The translations under genes were made by a program, and so were the position numbers. The notes under the pieces were generated by a model that did no database searches, was not told the origin of the DNA, and worked only from the letters and a program-made list of their open reading frames with translations. 64,000 nucleotides of DNA from Polytrichum commune. Taxonomy: Eukaryota; Streptophyta; Polytrichopsida; Polytrichales; Polytrichaceae. Shown in pieces: positions 57,240 to 64,000 of the stretch (the first letter of the stretch is position 1; the number at the start of each line of letters is the position of its first letter). The stretch lies in NCBI GenBank assembly GCA_950295325.1, contig OX485803.1, positions 73,547,554 to 73,611,553 on the forward strand, written 5' to 3'.

Positions 57240-58270
57240 ACACTAAACGGTGTGTTTAGTGTCACCAATTCTATTTGTCTTGCTCGATACTAATTGCGAA
57301 CCGCCCATGTAGTGTCACCGGCACTAAAACGTAGACCTAACATTATTTCTCATTCCTTGTAAAAGCATTTGGGCATGATAGATTTACAATGTTCGTAATT
57401 TTTGTCACTTACGGAGTGATTTTCATCCAAATGTTAATCATTCATGAAATACTTCATTACATAATTGTTAGGGTGCAGAGTATACCAAATCTTGTTTCAA
57501 GGGTTTGCATGGATTTCATCCAAATTTCAATCATCCATGACAATATTTTAGAAGCTTATTCCTAAGAAGTGTCATTAGAAAGATTAGCACGGTGACATAG
57601 AATACCACATGACGCTAGATATGATATTTAGTGTAGTTTTAGTGAACCCAAAGTCCACATATAACAAGGTTAGGCAGTAAACCTGAACATCTATATACAA
57701 TGGACAATATTGTGGTGGTGGTGGTGAGGCCATTGTCCTACTGTTTCACACCGTTCCTTATTGTTCCAGAATGATGGGGGGGGGGGGGGGGGGGGGGTGT
57801 GTCATATGTACGGGTGCAAAGGGCTAGGAACATACTAGTGTATTACTCATGAAGAGACTCTTGAACATGCTAGGGCAATGGGTTCAAATTCATGTTGGTA
57901 AGGTAGATGAGTCTTAAATGGTTACTTCTTCCGACTAACCCACTTCTCCTAGGATATGCAATGGCACGATTAGCATGAGATGGTTAACAAATTCAAACCA
58001 AGGCTGTAGCCATTTTCCTCATAATTTTGGAGCTCATGTGGATATCTTCTTCATTACCAAAGTGAAGATTCTTATTCTCACTAAATGGTCATTTAGGCTT
58101 CTTCACCTATGTTGACTATTGAGCCTAGAGTGGTTATCATATTTTGAGCACGTAGTCCAATCTCTTTTAAACACACGTCTTTTTGGTATTCGCTCTTAAA
58201 GCCACACATAACAACTTACCACTCAAATAAGGTGTTCGCTTAAGATAAGCAACCAAATTAGGCACACCTA
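57240..58270 (+). repeat. Long dispersed repeat, copy 2, with a 22-G run
   Basis: Shares the ordered blocks listed for 30717-31560. Between its A and B blocks lies an uninterrupted G run at 57776-57797 that the first copy lacks. Termini were not defined by eye. Confidence 0.75.
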
Positions 58271-59522
58271 CCATTAACAACAAACATAAATAAGATATTC
58301 ATATGAGCTCCAAAAATTATGATAGCAATTTGCTATGGCCTCTATTTGAATTTGCTAATCATCTCACACTACTCGCATGTTTCATATCCTAGGAGAAGTG
58401 GGTGGCAAGCTAAATGTGTCCAATTCCATGCCTATTTACCTTGACATTGACAAATAATAGACACCATGTAGGATAGATGGTGATAAAATTAACACCCTAA
58501 AATCTTGTGCAATTAGTGTATATTGATTCTAAGAATGTCCACCACCTTAACACATGCCCCCATGTTGGTCTTGGACCATCTAGTAACATTTTCGAACCAT
58601 TGAAACTTTTGTATATGGGATTCAAATAATTCCTACCTTGGTGCGTTGGAATTCCCCATCAATTGCTAAAAAAAACTATCTACAACTTTTAATATGATAA
58701 TTAAAGCTGCACTTGGCACTTAACCCTTTATTGTCAAAGGGTGCATTTCAATGAACTTGGAACTTTCATACCACCAGTGATGTTTAGGGCGATTCAACCA
58801 CCATCACCAACATATTTTATGATCAGCCACTTGTTTGTGAGGACCAATTCCATTATGAAGACATGCAAAGAAAAATTTCTTCATTACACCTAAATTTGAG
58901 AAGATCCAACAACCGCAAAGTTTGAGTTCTCCAATTGCCTAGGGCAACTAGTGAAATTCATGTTTTTTTCTCTCAATTTAGATGACATGATGGATGGGGG
59001 AGTTCAATAAAATGGAAATAATCATATATATAAATAGAAATTATACACAAGTGAGATTTCAAACTTCCAAAATGGAGTTCATATGCCAATCCTAGAGGTG
59101 GTCAAAGATCATTGACTTGATGATGAGTGTCTCTCACAATGAGCTTGAACACCAAATTTTGCGACATTTTTGGTTCATGATGTTGCTCACACTACTAAAG
59201 TGGTTGATCCTTGTAATGGGCAACACCCTAGGCATGAAAATTTTCTTACTCCTTCAAGTCTTATTGACATTCGACAAGCCCCCCCAAAAAACTTTGAAAC
59301 ATCATTCTTCTTTAAATTAAAACAAAATCGAACGAGACTTGCACCTATCTATTCTTGAAGCAGTATAGAATTAGCATGCCTAGGAGGTCCATTGGATGCA
59401 GACATATGTGACTCCGTGGTGGCTTCTCTATGTGAGAGAGACCTAGTGGAGTTCCTTCCCAAATAAAAGGATTTAAGTAATGTTTTTAGCACCATCTACC
59501 TTCATAACATTACTAATGCTTA
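58271..59522. other. Intergenic, degenerate repeats
   Basis: The beginning (58280-58410) matches the ATTCATA.GAGCTCC..AAATT / ATATCCTA.GAGAAGTGGG repeat seen at 22540 and 34320. No gene is supported. Confidence 0.45.
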
Positions 59523-59907
59523 GAGCATCCTCAGTCGGACGACCCGTTCTCCCGGCAACGGTAACTGCCGGGATTAGTGAGCCCGGGGTTCGGGCCAACG
59601 GCCTTGCTACCCGTCCCGTTATGGAGCGGGTCCCGTCAAAAGTACTCCCGCTCTCGGCACTTTTTTCGAGTTTGACGTGAGAATTTGTCCTCCCGCTACT
59701 GTATTGGCAGAGGCCACCTGGAGAACCCTATCTGCTAAACCCGGGATCCACCTGGCTGCCCGCTCCGACCTGTTTGCCTGCGTGGCAAGGTCAATTGTGT
59801 GCCGGGGGCACTTGCCGGGCGCATGGCTGGACCCCCCTCCCGCCTCTTCCGCCCTCCCATTCGTAGGGCTGCCGGGAGCGAGTACAGGGAACGGGCTGAG
59901 GATGCTC
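59523..59907. mobile_element. GC-rich MITE with GAGCATCCTCAG ends (385 bp)
   Basis: The first and last 12 bases are perfect inverted repeats (GAGCATCCTCAG...CTGAGGATGCTC), flanked by TTA on both sides (59520-59522 and 59908-59910). Ends of the GAGCATCNNCA type are common in plant MITEs. The interior is far more GC-rich than anything nearby and produces long open frames in several phases, which are not genes. Confidence 0.85.
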
Positions 59908-60362
59908 TTAGGCATTCGCTCCCTTTTTCTAGTCGGGGTAGGCCTAAGCTTATCCACAAATCTAACCCCGGTGATTCTCGCACTTGGCAAGCTATTACAA
60001 ACTTGCAGATTATATGTTCGACTGACACAATTGCATGTGGCACACATCTAGGCCAATAGGAGCAACTATTCTGAATTGTTTGATATACTTCAAAATAATT
60101 TATTGTTGACTACTGGAGAAGGAGAGTGGCCTAGTTGCCCCTTTGCCTTTGCAAAGTGAATAGCACTTGATGCTAAGTACTATTCACTTTGCTAGAGTGG
60201 CCTAGCATTAAAGGAGTGTACTTCTCTCTAGATTCCCATGGTTCTTGAAACTACAAGAAAGATGATACTTAGTGTTTGATACACAAAATACAAACGTGTA
60301 CACTAAATATCACTAAACCTATGAAAGCAAGTAACATTAAATGTAAACTCAAACACTAAACA

Positions 60363-63300
60363 TCAACTATGGTAATATGTGGAAGTTACATGCACGAATT
60401 GAGTGCCAGTAAGGAGGAGGTTCAGTTCCTCATTTCTTGATTTGTTGCAAGCAGGGATACATGGCTCAGACACATGGCTCCTGAATCCCCTCAACAAACA
60501 ATCACATGTATTGCACATGACCTCATATTCATCTCCAACAAAAGAGCACACAATTTCCATCGACAAAGCAAATGAACAAGCGCAGTGCACTCTTTTGAGT
60601 CTTCGACGAGATTCCGCTCAACCTACACATCTTAGATTGCGAGGATTTTGGTTGAATGAAAGCTTAAGAAAGTGAGGAGGATGAGAGAGAGAGAGAGATT
60701 CACAGGAAGGGAGGTGGCAATAAGGAAGGTGGCGGCGCATTTATGTCTAATATTAGCTGTCAAAGAATTGAAAATTAGTGTTGAGCAGGGTAGGGTGGCA
60801 ACAACACTAAAGATTATGAAACACTAAACATCATATTTAGTGTAGTGCTGAGCAGTGTTATGTTTCATTAAACGGGGAGAATTGACCTCTAGTTACAGAT
60901 GAACCGGTTGAAGTTCAAGACATCAGGAAAATTGCCGATCATTTAGAGGAATCTATGGAGTACATCTCAAATCAGTAAAGATAAACCGGGAGATCACAAC
61001 ATGTAACTGGTCGGACTTGGAAACGGTAGGAGTTTCACCGATTGCGCCCAAAAATTTCCCCGGACACTGGTCATGTTGAGGGCAGCCTAGACATGCATAT
61101 ACATATACATACACATCACACTAACCTGGAGGCATTCCTTGCTTCTGTGGCCTGGTTGATGACAGTTATGACATATCATGTCACCGAAACTTGGTGCTGC
61201 TCCGGGTTGTCGCGGACTCGGCGGCGGAGGGGCAATCTTATGAGCGTTGAGGAGACGAGGGCAGTCGCGTGCAATGTGGCCCCGTTGGCTGCAGCCATTG
61301 CACACGGGACTGTTCAAGCAATCTCGTGCGAGGTGCCCTGGCTGACGACAATTGTTGCATGCTTTCTCGTTCCAGCATTCCACGGCCAAGTGTCCAGGGC
61401 GGTAGCAGTTATTGCATAACCAGGCTTTGGGAAGCCCTCCTCCTCCTCCTCCACCTCCTTCCTGCTGCGCCACCGCACAGCCCTTGGCAAGGTGTCCAGG
61501 TTTCCCACAGCTGTTGCAAACCGGCTCATCGCAGCACTCGCTCGCGATGTGGCCCGGCTTCTTGCAGTTGCGGCACAAAGGCTCCACCGGGCACGAGGCG
61601 GCGACGTGCCTGTGAGGTAAGGGAGCCGACCCATTCGCAACCAGTTAGGCAATTGGGTGTACAGTATCTGCGGTCGAGGTATGATCAGAGGAAAACAAAA
61701 TTCTCATGCACAGAGATAGAATTACGGAGCAATCAAACTGTCTTTCACCGTAACCAAATTATTATGAGTTACCAGTTAGGCAATTGGGTGTATCTGCGGT
61801 GAAGGTGAGATCAGAGGAAAACAGAATTCTCATGCACAGAGATAGGATTACGAAGCAATCAAACTGTGTTTCGCAGTAACCAAATTATTATGAGTTACCA
61901 GTTAGGCAATTGGGTGTATCTGCGGTGAAGGTGAGATCAGAGGAAAACAGAATTCTCATGCACAGAGATAGAACTACGAAGCAATCAAACTGCGTTTCGC
62001 AGTAACCAAATTATTATGAGTTTTCTAAGTGGTTGTTCTCAATGACATAGTCTGTAGGCTACCTTCTTTTCTGATCACTGAACGCTTAGAAAAACTGAGA
62101 ATACTTGGTTCCCGTACTTATGGGACCTAACTATGCTTGCGATCTAAATCCAGTTATCAATTCAACCATTGACATTTGGCTAAGTCGGACTTTGATCATG
62201 GCATGTCAACATTGATCATAGGTTTGTCCAAAGTAAGGTACCTTAACCTTTCAAGGACACGAGGTCTTCACTTATTGCCATATACTACACAATTCATTTG
62301 GACTTCACTAAGTTCGTACATCATAAAATTTATATATTTATGTATAGGAAACCTTATTATATATACCGCTTTATGTCAAGGAGTAACCAAAACAAAATTC
62401 ATACTTAACATTGATGGTCAAAGTACAATATATGTATTTGCAACCAAGGCCACCCAAGCTATGTACTTGAATTTAAATCTTCTTCAATGACATCAAAGTA
62501 TTTAACTCATTCAAATAGTACACTTGAAAAATAAGCCAATTTTTTTAGATAGGGTCACCTTTGATATGATTAGCTACGTGCGTGTGCATGTTAATTTTTG
62601 AAAGCTTAATTTTAATAAGAAAATTTAAGCTTGGAGAGGCTTAGTCTAGGCCTCTTAGATGCTTAGGGGTTAAGGAAGTTCATAATCATTATGGCTTCCT
62701 ACTATGTCATGTTTACTCCAGTGACCACAGATCATGACCACCGTTTCCCTCAATAGTTGAGAAATGAATGGCGGTCCCACTTCATTTTACATATACTCAC
62801 CAAAAATTAAGAGTGACCATGTCATATGGTGGATGAGAAAATGACATGGAATCCTATATGTCTAGAAATGGATAATTATTGGTTATCACTTGAGTTTTGC
62901 GGTGAGACAAAATTCAATAGGCTGTCTTAATGAAAAACAAAGGCGATTGTTGACCATGTTTGGAGGGGGAAAAATAATGCAAAGAGTGCATTTTAGCGCG
63001 CACACACACACACACACACATATATATAAATTTTATTCCATTAAAAACACTACGTCCCTCTCTAAGTCTACTTTACACTATGATCTGGTTTAAAAGTGAT
63101 GTGGATATCTCTTGGTCATGGTCTTTGGACTGCCAACCATGACCATGAGAAATCCTAAATCGTTTTCCCTTACGGACCTTGGTCATGCGACTAAAATGAC
63201 CCTATAAGAATGAAAATGTCGTCGTTCACTGATTATATCATAAAGGCCCTCTCTTGACTCACCAAAATATGGCGTTGAACCCATTGAAGGATTCTTGAGA

Positions 63301-63802
63301 GAGGGGCCTCTATGACATGATCAATGGGCTATGAGAATCTTGGATATACATGGACTTTGGAGGTGGGATATAGCATGTGGTCTTATCATAAAAGAGAGAG
63401 AAAATTAATGAGAATGCCCCATTTGCGGCTCCCTAAATGGAGATTTGCTCTAGGGTGGATTCACATTCGGGTCCAAGTCCAAGGAACTTGGGATCCAAAA
63501 CACCCCTTAACGGTCTCTACATACACACCTCACGAAAGGATGCCCATCATCTTTTTCTCATGCTAAAGAGGAGATCTGACAATGCATGAGCAACGCATAC
63601 CGAATTGATTATACCATAATCTACTACATCTTTCTTCAAAAGAGGTTTAGGTACACTAGATTACATCAGAGCTGCCCCGGTCGCCATGAAGAAGAAGACA
63701 TACCCTGAGCGCCCACAGTTGTTGCAAACTGCTGCGTTTGGGCAATCTCGAGCAAAGTGACCGGGACGCCTGCAGTTGTTGCAAAGCTCGGAGCTCAACG
63801 CC
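60363..63802 (-). CDS. CCHC zinc-knuckle protein, CNBP/HEXBP type (5' end outside window)
   Basis: Exons seen: 63704..63802 (99 bp), 61126..61609 (484 bp) and, less surely, 60363..60521. The first two join in phase (TCAGG|GTATGT to ACAG|GCAC) and rebuild a knuckle split by a 2.1-kb intron: CNNCGRSG + HVAASC. Knuckles in order: [98 protein letters not shown] and [14 protein letters not shown], all C-x2-C-x4-H-x4-C. A Gly-rich linker (about ten residues) follows the fourth, a Pro-rich linker the seventh. The family binds single-stranded DNA or RNA. The proposed last exon begins VMCNTC and contains HVSEPC, a knuckle with a spacer five residues too long; its acceptor fits phase 0 after ECLQ. Upstream exons must lie beyond 64000, since an acceptor (ACAG|GGCG) precedes 63802. 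Confidence 0.88.
60872..61078 (-). repeat. Dispersed ~225-bp repeat, copy 3 (zinc-knuckle intron)
   Basis: Inverted relative to copies 1 and 2. Its left end AACGGGGAGAATTGACC and right end TTTCCCCGGACACTGG correspond to the TTCTCCCC and TCCGGGGA ends. It lies in the last intron of the zinc-knuckle gene, about 50 bp from the exon edge, in the sense orientation of that gene. Confidence 0.75.
61640..62022. repeat. Three tandem copies of a 126-131-bp unit in the zinc-knuckle intron
   Basis: Copies at 61640-61770 (131 bp), 61771-61896 (126 bp) and 61897-62022 (126 bp) each start ACCAGTTAGGCAATTGGGTG and end CCAAATTATTATGAG. Copies 2 and 3 differ at only a few bases, while copy 1 has a 5-bp insertion and more changes. 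The array begins about 30 bp from the splice acceptor of the 484-bp exon, that is, at the 3' end of the intron. Confidence 0.92.
62023..63703 (-). other. Remainder of the 2.1-kb zinc-knuckle intron
   Basis: AT-rich intronic DNA with a (CA)n(TA)n microsatellite at about 63000-63028. No nested gene or complete transposon was recognised. Confidence 0.6.
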
Positions 63803-64000
63803 CTGTTTCATGACTCATGATGCAACAACATACACAAAATTATTAAACTTCAATGTGCCTTCTTCTAGTATGTCTCAGGAATTTAGCGTCACTTGATCGA
63901 ACCTTTAGACCAATAATAATACACAACAAGTGGACTGCGTAGAGATCTATTATGCAACTAACAGTGAAATTTAGAAGTTTTTGAGGGATGATTCACTAAA

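Noticed and set aside
59619-60051. Long overlapping frames on both strands at 59.6-60.05 kb
   Set aside because: They largely coincide with the GC-rich MITE, where stops are rare by composition.
61269-61802. 177-codon plus-strand frame over the zinc-knuckle exon
   Set aside because: Antisense shadow of the repeated CCHC exon and the tandem repeat; Ser/Cys-rich only because the knuckles repeat.
63060-63510. Another Harbinger-like MITE
   Set aside because: The TTTACACTATGATCTGG start looks related, but no matching inverted end or TTA pair was found.
1-64000. CRISPR arrays, tRNA, rRNA, organellar inserts or bacterial-style operons
   Set aside because: None seen. Tandem repeats here lack spacer structure, no tRNA T-arm with a pairing acceptor was found, and gene structure is eukaryotic.

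Overview
This is nuclear DNA of a multicellular green plant. All supported genes are intron-containing plant families with GT-AG junctions, set in AT-rich DNA full of old transposable elements. Non-coding sequence is far more abundant than coding. I cannot name the species. The large, degenerate repeat fraction and a LINE that looks related to an algal family would fit a large-genome land plant, perhaps seed-free, but this is inference.

Five protein genes are well supported, and their exon structures were worked out by eye. (1) 3466-5990 (+): an Mpv17/PMP22 membrane protein of 239 residues, four exons. (2) 10021-11732 (-): a TPR domain fused to a glyoxalase-II-like metallo-beta-lactamase, 380 residues, two exons. 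(3) 18675-19997 (-): an AIG2-like gamma-glutamylcyclotransferase-fold protein, 251 residues, two exons, whose intron is tandemly duplicated. (4) 33701-36542 (-): a complete 2-on-2 (truncated) haemoglobin of the plant GLB3 type, 167 residues, four exons. (5) 60363-63802 (-): the 3' part of a CCHC zinc-knuckle protein (CNBP/HEXBP type) with at least eight knuckles, running off the right edge of the window. They share no pathway and look like independent genes.

The rest is mobile-element debris. Fragments of a non-LTR retrotransposon with a strikingly A/C-rich sense strand lie at 1.7-2.3 (minus), 14.4-15.6, 27.1-27.6, 40.7-49.6 and 56.5-56.6 kb. Together they show an APE-type endonuclease, a reverse transcriptase, an RNase H and, at the C-terminus, a CCHC motif followed by a restriction-like-endonuclease-like block. 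That combination is known from the Dualen/RandI family of green algae. It is the most unusual signal here, though the domains come from separate broken copies.

A family of PIF/Harbinger-like MITEs with TTA or TAA target duplications occurs at 7.2, 25.9, 29.1, 51.8, 54.6, 55.8 and 59.5 kb. The 51.8 kb copy carries a nested hAT element with a perfect 8-bp target duplication and a broken transposase remnant. Other structure includes foldback elements in the Mpv17 intron, a 213-bp tandem duplication (22.8 kb), a 109-bp higher-order repeat (44.7 kb), a 126-131-bp triplication in the zinc-knuckle intron (61.6 kb), a degenerate array (37.7-39.9 kb), a 0.8-1 kb dispersed repeat at 30.7 and 57.2 kb, and a hairpin downstream of the haemoglobin gene. 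I saw no tRNA, rRNA, CRISPR or organellar insert.
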